NCBI GenBank assembly: GCA_023213315.1
Contig: JAKCPI010005590.1
Coordinates: 1 to 64,000, forward strand
Origin: Euborellia annulipes
Taxonomy: Eukaryota; Arthropoda; Insecta; Dermaptera; Anisolabididae
Direction: 5' to 3'
Length of the DNA: 64,000 nt
Part shown: piece after piece, positions 12,401 to 24,734 of the stretch
Position numbering within the stretch: the stretch's first letter is position 1
How the letters are laid out: each line of letters starts with the position of its first letter
The notes under the pieces: generated by a model
The model's input: only the letters and a program-made list of their open reading frames with translations
What the model was told of the DNA's origin: nothing
Databases searched by the model: none
Made by a program: the position numbers and the translations under genes

Positions 12401-14488
12401 ATATTTTTTTTATTGCCGGGGTATTTAAAGCCATTTGTGGGTATTTAGGTTTTTTTTGGAATGGGTGAATAAGGTCCGAAGACCTATAATGACCAGTAGT
12501 CACATGCAGCCAGGAAGAAAATAAAAACAAAAGGAGAAGAATAAAAGGGGAACTCAAATGCGGGAACTGAGAAGATGCCTGTTGAGGTTAGACTTGAAAG
12601 TCTGAAGATTGTAGGTTTTGGGGAAGATAGACGCAGGGAGCTTGTTCCAATCACGGGAGGTCATGGGGTCAGGTAGTGCTGATTCCAAAAATATCATCAG
12701 TTTCTCCCCTCTAGTTTAGAGATATAGAGAAAATTAAATTTTAATAGAAAATGTGTTCTAAATCGGCTTTGATTTTGAATTACCTTCATTTTTTAAGGCG
12801 TTACCCCTTATAAATATGCAGATAGTTGAAATACATAGAAATATAAAGTTTCAGTTCAATAGTAGGTAATTTAGTGGTGCAAAGCAGGGCTAAAAGCTTA
12901 GAAAAATCGTATTTTTCTAGTTTTTTTAACTTTGGACAATGCCCCGGGTCTGGCGTAGTAGTTAGCGTGCCTACCTCCTATACCAAACGTGCGGGTTCGG
13001 ACCCAGGCAGTCCGATGGTTTTATTTAAGCCATTTGGATACCAGATGGCTTAAATAGAAATGCCTGAATTGATTGCCCAAATTGATATATTAATTACAAC
13101 GGTTATCGTCCAAGTCTTACATGGCCTAAGTTGCCGAAAAGACTGTGTGAATGTGTGTGTGAGTGTGAGTGTGAATAAAAAAAAAAAAAAAAAAAAAAAA
13201 AAAACTTTGGACACCCCCAATACAATTCTTTCCGTCCCTGAATGTAAAAAAACATTTTTACGATATTCTATAGTTCTTTGGGGTTTTCCAAAAATCATTC
13301 ATTCGTGAAAATCTATTAATTATTAACGAGATTATTTACCTTTTTTTTGTTCGATATATCTAGGAATGGCAAAACAAAATTATGAACAAAATAGTTAAAT
13401 AGTGTATATATGTCATATAAGTAAATGGTTTATTTTTATGTGCAAATCACCTAAAAGATAGGCAGCCGAGGTGTTTTTTTTTTTTTGCCAGACTGTTTTG
13501 TTTATAATTTAGTTAATAATTAACAGATTTTCATGCATGAATACTTTTTGGAAAGCTAAAGAACTATAGAATATCATAAATAAAATAATATAATATAATA
13601 TATTTGTGCATTTAGGGATGGGAAAAAAATATATTATGGGTGCGCAAAGTTGAAAAAAACTGAAAAAAATTCGATTTTTCTAAGCTTATAGTCCTGTTTT
13701 TCACCACTAAATCATCTCTGATTGGACTGCAATTTTATATTTCTAGGTAATTTATCTATCTGCATATTTTTAAGGCTAAAAGATTTTAAAAAATCGAATA
13801 ATTCAAAATTAGAACCGCTTTAGAGCATATTTTCTATTAAAATTTAATTTTCTCTATAACTGGTGATGGGGCAAAACTGAAAACATTTTTGTAATCACCG
13901 CTACCCCAGCACTCAGGAATAGTTTCAAATACAAAATCACTGTTTCCCTCTTTTATATATATGAAAATTTTTTTAATATAAATGTATACTTATATTAGTA
14001 AGAAAAGAGAAGTTTGTATGTAAATAATATTACAAGTCAAAGATAAATATAAATAAAACATAAAAATTGTATTATTAAGCGATTTCTCTAATGATAAATT
14101 TTATTTGTTTGTGCAGTGCTACAAGCGTATACTTCAGGTGGATCCGGAGAACGTGCAAGGTCTGCATAATCTGTGCGTGGTGTTCGTGGAACGCGGGGAT
14201 CTTTTCCTAGCGGAAGCATGTCTAGCGCATACACACCAACTTGCACCAACAGAAGACTACGTACTCCGTCACCTAAATATCGTACAATCGCGTATCGCTC
14301 GACTCGGTCTTATACGACCCAGCGATCAACCATCGGAATTTCGGCTTGAGGACCACGTCGGCCCCGGTCTTGATTTCGAAGTTGCACTGAAAGAGGGTGC
14401 TGTAGCAGCTGCAGCTGCAGCTGCTCAACCTACAACACCCGCTACGCCGCTAGTTGATTCAGCGCTTAATGCGCATACTGCGTCTTAG
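8107..14488 (+). CDS. TMTC3: TMTC3-like TPR protein, last two coding exons
   Basis: Exon 8107-8391 (95 codons, preceded by CAG, followed by GTAAGT) and exon 14117-14488 (preceded by GTGCAG, stop TAG at 14486-14488) join in phase 0. The first encodes TPR-type helices, for example ERVHFNLGMLAMDD and FRSALFNLALLLADD. The second continues with CYKRILQVDPENVQGLHNLC and ends after RHLNIVQSRIARL with a low-complexity tail containing a seven-alanine run. The family is the transmembrane and TPR-repeat proteins of the ER that O-mannosylate cadherins. The wording of these TPRs, as I remember the family, fits the TMTC3 C-terminus best. The membrane-spanning N-terminal part must lie upstream of the window. 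The 5.7-kb intron (8392-14116) is full of repeats. TMTC2 or TMTC4 would be the alternative. Confidence 0.87.
8392..9837. other. First part of the TMTC3 intron
   Basis: No exon is seen. It contains a small perfect-ended palindrome at 9034-9119 (AGATGTTGCCTC against GAGGCAACATCT) and a TA run at about 9365-9400. The small open frames here have no recognisable content. Confidence 0.55.
9034..9119. repeat. Small inverted-repeat element
   Basis: Twelve-base ends AGATGTTGCCTC and GAGGCAACATCT are exact complements, and the inner arms (AAGCAGACTTTGTTT against AAACTTTGTTTAACTT) pair less well. It is about 86 bp, probably a MITE relic. Confidence 0.6.
10007..10059 (-). ncRNA. Hammerhead-ribozyme-like module, mutated core
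   Basis: On the minus strand stem I (CCCAATAA with TTATTCTGGG) and CTGAAGA are intact. The GAAAC box reads GAGAC, and one stem II base differs (TGACC). It is probably inactive. Confidence 0.6.
10238..10290 (+). ncRNA. Hammerhead-ribozyme-like module in direct repeat 1
   Basis: Stem I pairs AATAA with TTATT, then CCC with GGG across a CT bulge. CTGAAGA is at 10246-10252. Stem II is GGCC/GGCC with an AAATAAATTCA-type loop. The 3' core reads GAAATGTC where other copies have GAAACGTC, a C-to-T change next to the conserved GAAA that may weaken stem III. Confidence 0.7.
11132..11184 (+). ncRNA. Hammerhead-ribozyme-like module in direct repeat 2
   Basis: It has the same sequence as the module 894 bp upstream, including the GAAATGTC variant. 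The variant therefore predates the duplication of the repeat or was copied with it. Confidence 0.7.
11501..12675. other. Intronic AT-rich DNA, no gene seen
   Basis: A G run lies at about 11932-11945. A slightly GC-richer patch (12450-12675) contains CTGAAGATTGTAGGTTTTGG and may be a piece of an older retroelement that I cannot name. Confidence 0.45.
12676..13905. mobile_element. 1.2-kb fold-back element with a SINE inserted
   Basis: The left arm (about 12676-12930) and right arm (about 13660-13905) are imperfect inverted copies: AGAGAAAATTAAATTTTAAT on the left, ATTAAAATTTAATTTTCTCT on the right. The inner arms also pair around a centre near 13400 (CATTCGTGAAAATCTATTAA against TTAACAGATTTTCATGCATG). 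The SINE at 12939-13202 interrupts the left arm and has its own target duplication, so it came later. Confidence 0.75.
12939..13202 (+). mobile_element. tRNA-derived SINE (family S1), full length
   Basis: The 5' head has tRNA-like pol III boxes: A box TGGCGTAGTAGTTAGC and B box GGGTTCGGACCC. The body follows, with the hairpin AAGCCATTTGGATACCAGAT and its complement, then a core ATGGCCTAAGTTGCCGAAAA, GTGTGAATGTGTGTG repeats and an A-rich tail. An 11-bp target duplication AACTTTGGACA flanks it (12928-12938 and 13203-13213). SINEs are non-coding and move with LINE machinery. Confidence 0.9.
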
Positions 14489-15099
14489 CGGTGGGCCGAT
14501 ATTCCGGCCTCAGCCAAAACACTCCGAAACAATCTTCCGCAACAGCAAGTAGGTTTTTCTAGCCGGGATTCTAGGTTCTTGACAGACTGTAGCAACCATA
14601 GTTCTAGAGTGTAATTTCTCATTTGGTTTTCAAATATAAAATTATGTCTTTATTAGTTTTTGTTTTGGGCTTAATTTGTGAAATTATTCGACTCTGGCAG
14701 GCAATTCAGGTTTATTTGATTAGCGATGAAGGTTCCTTTATATTTTATATATTTCGTCTCCTTTCCTTCTATAGATGTTTATAATCAAAAGATAAAATCT
14801 TCCATGGACAAAATATATTCATTTTTATTATCAATGATACTACCTCATTCAGAGGCGGATATAAGGCCAAACAAAGACCCTCTCCTAAAAAAAAATAATT
14901 TTAAAATGTATATATATTTGTATATTTTCCTTTGAGAAAATGTGTTGCATAGACAAAAATAGTAGATTTTAACAACTGAAAAATTCAAAGGTGCCTTTAG
15001 AGAGATCAGAGATAAAACCTCAGTGACTGGGATCTTTTAGAATCTAGTGAATTAAATTGAAAACAGTTTTATTCATTTTGGTTTTATACATTGTAAAAG

Positions 15100-15348
15100 T
15101 ATTGAGACTAAAGCCCGGTAGTTAGGCAGCCCAAATGGCACTCGCTCACTAAACTTTTTTTCTGATTAGAACATTGAGATAATTTTTATCACGATATATC
15201 TTGAAATTTATATTAATAAAAAGATAAATATGGTTATTCTTTTGTTAAAAAAGGTCATTCGGCTTATTGTCTTCTTTGAAAAAGGAATTTCTCACACAGA
15301 CAAGCTGCCATTTTGGCTGCCTAACTACCGGGCTTTAGTCTCAATACT
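15100..15348. repeat. Inverted-repeat MITE
   Basis: About 35-base arms pair almost exactly: GTATTGAGACTAAAGCCCGG followed by TAGTTAGGCAGCCCA on the left, and TGGCTGCCTAACTACCGGGC followed by TTTAGTCTCAATAC on the right. It is about 250 bp with no frame. Confidence 0.75.
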
Positions 15349-17085
15349 ATTGCAATAGATGGTATATGCGAATACTGTACATTAACTCTTTCTGTTTGAA
15401 AATAACCTGTGGTAAAAGAAAATTTACAATTTACAAAAATTTTCATGAAACTCTTTTAGAGGGTCCTTTGAACAAAATATATATAATTTTAAAATATTTT
15501 GATGGAGGGGTAGGGGGGAAAGTCAGGCCTGGGGCCCAGAAATGATCAATAAAACTCCTTCTAATTTATTGTAAGAAATCTTCAAATATGAGTTAAGCCC
15601 CTCCTTAAAAACATATACCCACCCCCCTGGCCTATTATTATGCTGTCCTCTTTATCAGAAGAAAAATTATAATTTTTTTCTACAATAACTAAATTACCCA
15701 CATTTTGCATTTAATATAAAAACAAAACAAAAAAAAAAAATAATAATAAATAGAAAGAGATGATACTCTATTTAATTAAAAATAAAAAATTTATTTATAT
15801 CTAACGAGCCTAATTCATTTCTATTATTTTCTTTAATTTTAAAGCTGTGGATAATCCGTCCTCGGATAATTTAGATTGACTGCGCATTTTTATCATAGAT
15901 TATATATATATGTAGATATGATTTTTATTTTAACTGATAAGCTAAGCTAAAAGCAAAAATAAAACAATTTGTATCTAGGGTCATTTAGACTATAGTTTCA
16001 TTTAATTTGTTTATACCAATTAATTTAAATAAATTTTTATCAAACTGCCGAGATTCGAATTCGCATTTTGAAAATATCTCCTCGGCTAATTTTATTTTAT
16101 TTTACTTAAAATACTCAACAGCCATAATGCCATTTATAGGCAAATGATAGAGAATTATTTTTACTTTGAAATATTTAAGGATACTTTTAAATATTCTTTA
16201 TCCTTGGAATTTCTTAATAAAACTAAGAAAAGCAAAAATTTGGAGCCCACAAATAAGATATTAATCCAAAAAAAAATATTTTTTATGAAAAAAACAAAGA
16301 ATATTTCAAAATTAAGCCCAAAAAAGTTACTCCTAAAATAGAAAAATTTTGTTTTGCATTGGAAAATTAATTGAATTCATATGAAAAAAAAAAATAAAAT
16401 GAACGAGTTTCTCTTTTTGGCCCCTTTATTCAACAATTCTGTGATAATCACGAATTTGATTTTTTTTTAAGGTATTATTTTATAGTTTTTATTATTTAAG
16501 ATAAGACCGAATTTTATTCTTAAATTACTGCATCGAATGTTTATTTTAATCAATTTTATTATGTAAGATTTTTTTAAATCGAATCGGTCTACAATCGCTT
16601 GAGTACAATAAGAATCAGCCTAAATAATAATAAGCAACCCTAAAACTTTATTCTTAATACTACCCAAGATTTATTTATCAATGAATCAGAATTTTTTCAA
16701 CTCTTTACTCTCTTCTATATAATTATGAATTGTTATTTTATTTTTATATTCGGAAAAGAAAATTCGAGTCATTAATGTATTTGTTTATTAAAATATATTT
16801 TTAAAATAATTAACAAATTTATTTATTTCAAAAATTTCCTTACTATATATTGAAAAATTTATTACAAAAATTTTTTAGTATTTATTTTGGAAGAAGATGT
16901 TATGTTTTAAAAAATGTCGAAAATTATTAGCATTTGTAATTTTTCTTTGTTTGAAGGGAGGGTTCTTATCACAATTAAGATTCAAGAACATGCACGGCTC
17001 TCAGAAGTTGAAATCCGATGCGTGTTCAGGTGGAAAAATTAACTCTCCATCGAGATCACAGACGATATTTGGTTATTCAGGGTGA

Positions 17086-17470
17086 GGCAGGGACGGATTA
17101 ATAAAATTTTGTCGGTGGGGGCGATTTTTTTTTATTTAACGTCTTTTTTGGCATCTATGACCATTTAGACCCCGACCCTATTTATTTAAAATTGATTGCT
17201 AGCCAATTCAATTTAAATCAATTTTTGTCGCATGGGTCGGGATGCGAACCCGGTGGGGGCGGTTATTTGGAAGATTCAATTTACAAGAGGGACTCTCTGG
17301 GAGATGAAAATTTTTTAAATAATATCTTCACCGTTAAGGTGATTTGTGACTTGAATTAAAATAAATGTAAAAATATATTTTAGACAAAATATATTCTTTT
17401 AAACTTTTTCAATTTTTTCTCGGAGAGGGCGGTCGCCCCCTCTGCCCCCCCCCCCCCCCCAGTCTCCCTG
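17086..17470. mobile_element. SINE S2 copy (minus) inside a GC-rich element
   Basis: On the minus strand at about 17140-17255 lie the B-box-like GGGTTCGCATCCCGACCC, a short palindrome around AATTGGCTAGCAAT, and the core GTCTAAATGGTCATAGATGC. The surrounding GC-rich unit runs from GGGACGGATTAATAA to the CCCTGC near 17470. Near-identical GTGAGGCA and ATGAGGCA at its edges may be an old 8-bp target duplication. Confidence 0.55.
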
Positions 17471-19637
17471 CGATGAGGCAGAAATCTGAAGTTTTGTAAA
17501 GGTAATAACTTTGTTATTTCAGAAAAAAAACATACATTTTTACATTACATTTTTTTTTCGAAAATAAAAAAAATTATTACAATTGCAAAATCATCAGATA
17601 TTTATGCAATATCCTGTATATTATCATGTTTTGAGTATATATTAAAATAATTAATTATATTCTGGTACCAACAAATATAATCAAGTTGTTGTTTGATAAA
17701 TTAAATTGTTCAAAAAGAAAGGTAAAATAATATATTTTATTTTAAAATATCATTCCTTAGTTCAAATGGGGAAACCAGCCAAAAAATATAAAAATCTTCT
17801 ATAATTATCAAAATAAATCCTAAAAAATTTTTTTGAAACTGTTAGATAAATAGATTCTATTGAAAATTATTTAGGGTGTTCAACTATTTAATATAAAATT
17901 AAAATTTCCAAACCATTTAACTGAAATAGTAATGAAATAGCTAATATAATAATAATATAAATGCTTTAATTTTTTATCCATATTATTTAGTTTATTATAA
18001 TTTGTGATATTTTTGTATATTTGCATTTAAAAAAAAAAAAAATAGATTTAGAATTTTTTATTATATTTTGCAAACGATTTATAGTATGTACGGTTATGTC
18101 TATTCTTTCTCTTCCTCAATCTTAATCTCTCTCTCCTTTTTGATCTCAAAATTACTCAATGCTTCCTAATAATTATAAAAAAAACAAAAACAAAAACTGA
18201 TTGTGTCTGTGCTTTGGAAAAGGACTATGCTCGTCTCGAAAGAAAAAAAAAAAAGAAAAATGAAAAAATACAAAAAAATTGTAAAAAAAAAAAAACAGCA
18301 CAAGTTATTTTGTTCAATTTGTATATGTAGATAATATTTCTATATATGTGTAATGGTGCCTTGTACAAAATAATTAGAAACACTTTCTAAAGGCAAAAAG
18401 TTTTTTGTAAAATATATATATATATATTCTACATATATATATAATAATAAATATTTTTCTATGTTCGTCAAAGGTAAAAAAGTAATCACTATATATATAA
18501 AAAAAAAATGAAATTGTTCAGAAAAAAATATTAAATATATATATATATATATAAATTAAATGTTGAAATAAATTAAAAAATGAAGGTATATTAACGGTGT
18601 TGACATATTAAAAAAAAAAGTAAAAAAATAAAAGTAAAAAGAGAAAATGTTTATATACTTAGAATACTAAAGTAAAACATAAATATTTGATAGATTAGTA
18701 AAAAATGTGATAAATGTATTTTATATTGTTACTTGTAATGTGTTGTAAGTCTTATAAAAGAAAAAAAAAAAACGAAAAAAAAAAAATTAGTTGATGCTGG
18801 TTTTTGGAGATCCTCCAAGAACCTCTCATTTAATGATAATGATGAGATCATTAATGTTCTTAAAGCCAATGGCAAATTTGTAAATATATATATATATAAA
18901 AAATTGATTGATTGATGAATTTTTTGCCGAAATGACCGATGGTTTTTTTTTTTTTATTAGAAAATTGAATTTTAGATTCCCTCCTCTTCTCCCATCCTCC
19001 CTTACACCTTTTTACTTTAATGCGAGAAATTATTTTTGTATTAATATGTATGGGACAAAATTCCCTTAATTTCCTTCCGGAAGAAAAAAAAAATCGTGTT
19101 TAATAGCTTTCGAAAATGATTAATTTAAGATTGAAAAAAAAAATTCTAAATTTATCTAACATTTATGTACTAAAATATAAATAAATATAATATATATGAT
19201 AAATATAATAATAATAATAATAAGAATAATAATATTATGCAATGTTTAAACACACATTGGCTCTGGCCTTAAAAGAAAAGATTTCCAGGGGACACTGAAG
19301 ACGGAGTATAAATCTATTTGAATGTTAACATCTAAAAAAACAGTTTCTCTATTATGAGAAAATAAATTAGACAAATGTTATTTTTTTGTTGATTAATGCC
19401 CTTTTGAATCAACACATCTTAGATCTTAAGCTCGTCTTACCACTTACATTTGAATTTGAAATCAGAAAATGGGGTCTTAAGATCCTTTATTTGTGCCTCC
19501 ATCGCATAAATAATAACAATAAGATATATTTATTTCAAAAAAAAATATATTCTATGTATTAATAGTTGAATAAGTAAATGCCACATTTCGCTTTTTAGGT
19601 TTTGGAAGGCTCGAGGCGAGCTTAAGATCTAAAGCCT

Positions 19638-19922
19638 CCCGGAGACGATCAATAAAATTGGCTGGAGACAATTGACGCGATTGTCAATTGATTGTTTGAT
19701 TGAAGGGCATTGATGGCATCGATTGATGGGGTAACTAGCAATTGACAATCGTTTTGTCAGTTGTTGTTAAAATAAAATAATTTTAATTCATTAAATGAAA
19801 TAAACTTCCAAGAGCGCGAACACTACACACAGCACGTTTACAGAACAACTAAGAATTGATGCGATGACCCTTCAATTAAAATTGACAATTGCAATTGTCA
19901 GTTTCAATTGATCGTCTCCGGG
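19638..19922. mobile_element. MITE with CCCGGAGACGATCAAT ends
   Basis: The 16-base ends CCCGGAGACGATCAAT are inverted and exact. The 285-bp interior has several CAATTGACAATTG-type palindromes. I do not see a clear target duplication, so the superfamily is open. Confidence 0.7.
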
Positions 19923-20110
19923 CCACATAAGATGTTTTGGTGCAAATGGGCATAAATAAGACTTCAACATAAAAAGCAAAATATATTATGAAATTACTGT
20001 TTGGTTTTATTATAGCTCATCCAATTATTTCCGAATCCAAATTGTTTTTTTCAATTATATGAATACTGATAATACAATCATACTTTTTCTCTTGAACTTA
20101 TAGTTAAGCT

Positions 20111-20519
20111 CAGAGCCGGATTTAAGAGTATGCCGCCTCTAGGCTTTAAGTCCATTTGCCGCTCCCTCTATAGTTCATATTTGCTTAATATATTTGTTTT
20201 ATACAACAAAATGATAATAGAGTTCTTGTTGTTTTCATCTTTTTTCTTTGGATACCAAATGGCTTAAATAAGAATGCCTGGACCCCAATAGATATATATT
20301 CATAATAACGGTTATCGTATAAAGTCTAATATGGCCTAAGTTGCCGAAAAGACTGTGTGAAAGTGAGTGTGAATTGGAAAAAAGTGCGAGTGTATTTAAA
20401 CAAAAAAAATGCCTGAAATATTTCATTATAACTTTTGAATAAATTGCCAATCTGCCGCCCCTGAATTTGTTGCCGCGTTAGGCTGCTGCCCTTTTAGCTT
20501 ATTTAGAAATACAGCCCTG
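20111..20519. mobile_element. hAT-like element with an S1 SINE fragment inside
   Basis: The ends CAGAGCCGGATTTAAG and AAATACAGCCCTG are imperfect inverted repeats, flanked by related octamers GTTAAGCT and GTTATACT (6 of 8 identical). A 5'-truncated S1 SINE (about 20246-20410, with the CCAAATGGCTTAAATA hairpin half and ATGGCCTAAGTTGCCGAAAA core) sits inside. Confidence 0.6.
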
Positions 20520-21164
20520 GTTATACTTATTAAATTTAATATACTTTTTCTCTTCAAATTCAAAACTTGATTGTCAAATTTTTAAATTTAAAGTTCTTGT
20601 AAAAAAATTTTTTTTTCTCGAAAGCCCTTAAAAATTCAAGACAATTTTAGTTTTATTATAACACAATCATTTTAATTTAAACCTAAAGATACTAAAGTTT
20701 CGACAAAAAAACATGGTATTTAATATCTTCTGCTTCAGGTTGATTAACGAAAATAATAAATTTGAAGTAAATATGTATTAATCAAGGTTTTTATTTTAGG
20801 TTGTCTTTGATACATTTTTTAAAGGTTCTGAAAATGGCTTCGGCAGTGGAGGCCAACCAAATCAAGCTAAAATGAAAACCTTTATTAATATTGACTGTAG
20901 TTCAAATTTATTACTTTCATCAATGAACAAAGTGACGGACATCAATCAGACCGAATAAAGAAACTTGCTTAAACTGAAGAAATTAATGAAATATAGGTTC
21001 ACCATCCTTAATTTTGTGGTTTAGGCTTTCACAGTTGTTATCATAAATAAAAGAATTTGAATTTCGAATTAACTGTGGTTTATTTGTAAAAATTATATCT
21101 TTTTTCGGCCACTCTTTCTGTGACATTTTTCAGGTAAAATTCATTCAAGATTACACTTCACTGA

Positions 21165-21215
21165 ATTGTTCCTGAAGAAGGCCACCGAATGAGTGGCTGA
21201 AACATTGTAATTTTT
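21165..21215 (+). ncRNA. Hammerhead-like module, AUU variant
   Basis: CTGAAGA is at 21172-21178, stem II is GCCAC/GTGGC with a seven-base loop, then GAAACATT replaces the usual GAAACGTC. Stem I is weak (AATTGTTC with GTAATT). A decayed inverted partner lies near 21105-21130. Confidence 0.5.
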
Positions 21216-21872
21216 ACAAATAATTAACCATTCTTAGCTTTACTATTAATTCTGTTTATAAATGGGATAAATATACTTAATACATATTTTTAAAAATCTT
21301 TCCCTTTTGTTTTTAATAATGATCTGGATAAAAAAAAAACACAGATTCTTTTTTATTTTATTGAGTCTGCCGATATTAACTCATTTGTTAACATTCAAAT
21401 AAGAAATCACTCTATTTTTAGTTGTCCTTTTTTTACTTTCTTTCTTTTTCTTCTCCACGTTTTTTTTCTCTTTCTTTTGAATTGTCTTCCCTTTTAATTT
21501 TTTTTTTTTTTTTTACTTTTGCCACTAGTATTAAAATATAATAAAAGAAATTTCGAGTCCGCTGAGACAATCCTATTGCCATTGAAACTCTCCGTTTGTT
21601 TCTCAAAAGTGCGTTTTTAATTTTGGTTTCCCAATTTGAACGCCGAAATGAGAGAGACAAAAACTCAATTGAGAAAATGCAGACAATGTTAATTAATAAG
21701 AATTTACATTGTGCTAATAATTTATGGATTTGTAATAAATGAAATAAAATTTATATATATATATATAATATGTTTTGTCTTATATTGATATTTTCCTATT
21801 AATTTTTTAGCTTCAAGAACACTTTAAAGAAAAGAATTTAAGTTGCTTCTGTCTTTTGGGAGTATAGATAAC

Positions 21873-22669
21873 TACTTTCTCTTACCCTATATATGAAATA
21901 TATATAGAGAGAAAGTATTGCGATCATGTCAAAAATTAGATGTCGAGATTTTGATGGATATACAGGTTTTGAGGTCCCCTGAGTCCAAAAAAGTGGGTTC
22001 CGCAAATTGGTCTGTTTGTGTGTAACGATTTTTAGCATGAAGGAATTGAGCTATGGATTGAAATTTTATATTTAAGTCAGGTACCCTCCCGAAAACTCAA
22101 AATAAGCTTTTGAACAAAATAAGCCAAAAAGTACTAGTACTTTATTGATGTACTTTTTTAGTTTTTTATTCGATTTTCTCAAAATTCTCTCCACCAAAAT
22201 TTTTTAAAATTCAAAAATCAATTATTTTTTAGATACTCTTTAAAATGTATATTCTCATTTTGCCCTAAAAGTGTTTTGAAGTACACTTTACTGATGTAGT
22301 AGTTCAGATTTTTCAAATTCATTTTTCGGCCAATGTTAAATCCCTATGGGGATTTGCATGTTAATTTCGCTTCAAAAGGGGGTGTCGCTCCCCTTTCCAT
22401 TTTAAAAATGTTTTTCCAATTCTTATGAAATTTTGTATTCTCTATTGTGTATAAAATATTCAAATATGAGATTAAAATTTTGAAAAATAACCATAGTTTA
22501 TTTTTCAAGCAGTCAACATTTAAAACGCAAGTTTGGAACGAAGGTGCTAGGGGAAACTAAATTTATCTCAACACAAAAAATCTGGTGTGACTAGCACGGT
22601 GCACAACTTTCTCATACCGAAGGGTAAGAGAAAGTTGTATGCTGTGTTCAACTCCCACCAGATTTTTTT
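21873..22669 (+). mobile_element. Long relative of palindrome family P (family L), 0.8 kb
   Basis: One end is ACTTTCTCTTACCCTATATA, the other is a complete family P palindrome (22577-22669) ending CAGATTTTTT. Shared interior landmarks are TTGAAATTTTATATTTAAG, AAAAGTACTAGTACTTTA, CTTTAAAATGTATATTCTCA and TTTGAAGTACACTTTA. Related copies are at 25274-26643 and 60443-61167 (minus). None has a transposase frame. Confidence 0.7.
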
Positions 22670-23688
22670 ACTAGTATACCGTATTTACTTACTTCGTTAC
22701 TTGGTCAATTATTAGATTCTTTCTCGGAAATTCTTTATGTGTGGGTCCAAGCCATTCTTTCATCTGTCGAAGTTCCGTGTTTTTATGAACCAGTGAGTTT
22801 GGCGCCTATTATTTTTGCAAGTGGATACTGTAGGCGGCTAAGTAGTTAATAGAAATCCAGTTTGGGCTCCAACAAATGTCTTCACGTATACAATTATATG
22901 CTTTTGTTCGTTGACGAGCTAGAAAAGAAAAAGAATAGAAAATATTAATACTATTATGCTATAGTAAACAAATCTTATTTATTTGAATCTATATATAAAA
23001 TTTTTAAGAGGCCCTTTACAAAGTAACATCTTGTTGATAACATTATCTTTAAGAAAGCATTTGGATTACAATTTATTTTTATATTCATTTTTAAAGTGAA
23101 TTATTTATATATAATATATTTATATAATGGGGCGGGAACTCAAAGAAAGGCCTTAAATCTATCCGGCTTACCGTCTAATGCGGTAGTCAGGTGCTTTTTT
23201 GAGACCCTAAGAGAGGGGTGGGACACCAGGAAGGGCCTTAACTCTGTCGACTTACCTGCTGCGCGACAGTAGGTGCCTTCTGGGAACCCGAATTGCAAAT
23301 AATTAATGGGGGTTGAGGTATGCAAAGGAGAAAGATATATTCAAGAAATTACATTTGAGTTTGTACACCTTTGAGGGTTTTGATTCATAACTACTGAATT
23401 AATATTTTTGGGAGTTACTTTTGTTACTATTGTTAATCCGGCGGATTTACGATTTTGCAGCCCGTAGGCTAAAATATTTTGCCGCCTATTCTCAGGAGCG
23501 GATTTAAACTCTTTTGGGCCATAGGCAACATCTTTTGGGCCAGCAAAGGCTATTCAGCCAAGAGAAATAAAGTTTCCCGTCTAAATATAAATTTATAAAT
23601 TAAATTAGGTATCGGTCGATAATTTGCCCGCGTAGGCTTAACCCTACTTATTTAGCCTAATAGGAAATCCGCCAATGAAACCGGCTCT

Positions 23689-24688
23689 GACAAGGGGAGT
23701 GCATAGCCTTGATAACACCGATTTGAACGAAAATTTTTTATGTGTAGTACTTGATGAAAAACGAATTCTGTTAAAGCCAGAGAACGCGCTTCTCAACGGT
23801 TCGTCTAAAAAAATGTTAAAGATTTTGCCTGCATGCCTTAAGCCGTTACTAACAATAACATTTACAAATGTCGCGATGGCTAGATCGGTAGGGCGGATTC
23901 TTTGTAAACAAAAATCCCGAGTTCGAATCTCTTCTTGCGCAACTATTTTTTTTTTTTGTGTAATTTATTTTTTTTTTTTGTTTAATAAATAAATAAAAAG
24001 TTTTTTTTTAATTATTGGCATTTAATTTTCAACATGTTCCATATATTTAAAGAAAATTCGAATGCTTTCTGTCAAAAATATAATATAAGGAAATATTTAA
24101 TATTAGGCCTATACTAGAAATATATTACTATTAATTGGACACAAATAAATTTATAACAATATTTATGTTTTAAACAGTTGGGTCGTTCATTTTCCGAACT
24201 TTGAACATGTTACGACAATATTTTTTTATGTGTCCAATTAATAGTAATATATTTCTAGTAAAATATTAAAAATTTTCTTATATTATATTTTTGACAGAAA
24301 GCATTCGAATTTTCTTTAAATATATGGAACATGTTGAAAATTAAATGCCATTAATTAAAAAAAAATTTTTATTTATTTATTAATATAAAAAAATATTCTG
24401 AAACAAAAAAAAATAAATTCCACAAAAAAAAAAATAGTTGCGCAAGAAGAGATTCGAACTCGGGATTTTTTGTTTACAAAGAATGCGCCCTACCGATCTA
24501 GCCATCGGACATTTGTAAATGTTATTGTTAGTAACGGCTTAAGGCATGAGGCAAAATCTTTAACATTTTTTTTAGACGAACCGTTGAGAAGCGCGTTCTC
24601 GCTTTAACAGAATTCGTTTTTATAAGTACTACACATAAAAAAATTTTCGTTCAAATCTGTGTTATCAAGGTATGCACTCCCCTGTGAG
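23689..24688. mobile_element. 1-kb near-perfect palindrome with a tRNA-like head in each arm
   Basis: Arms of about 455 bp (23689-24142 and 24229-24688) are inverted copies with few differences, around an 85-bp spacer. In each arm is a tRNA-like unit: GGCTAGATCGGTAGGGC (A box) and GAGTTCGAATCTC (T arm/B box), at about 23872-23945 (+) and 24436-24510 (-). The acceptor stem is imperfect and the anticodon arm is oversized, so these are not normal tRNAs. The small open frame in the left arm is a by-product. Confidence 0.8.
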
Positions 24689-24734
24689 TAAAATAATACT
24701 TTTTATAGTAATCGCCTTTTTTTTATTTCATTTA

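Larger units (their letters stand above)
14489..19637. other. TMTC3 3' UTR and intergenic AT-rich DNA
   Basis: The 3' UTR of TMTC3 begins here. I cannot place its poly(A) site; the U-rich stretch 18050-18900 with TGTA-type motifs could belong to a long UTR. Apart from the repeats listed separately, I see A/T runs, TA and AAT microsatellites (about 18412-18427, 18536-18552, 19206-19225) and no exon-like frame. Confidence 0.45.

Noticed and set aside
13050..13308. Paired frames on both strands at 13050-13308
   Set aside because: They cover the SINE and its poly(A) tail; Lys and Phe runs are compositional.
23872..23945. Functional tRNA gene
   Set aside because: The acceptor stem has mismatches, the anticodon loop is too large, and the unit is duplicated inside a transposon-like palindrome.
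23675..23992. 105-codon open frame in the left palindrome arm
   Set aside because: It runs through the tRNA-like unit and homopolymers; the inverted arm has no equivalent open frame.
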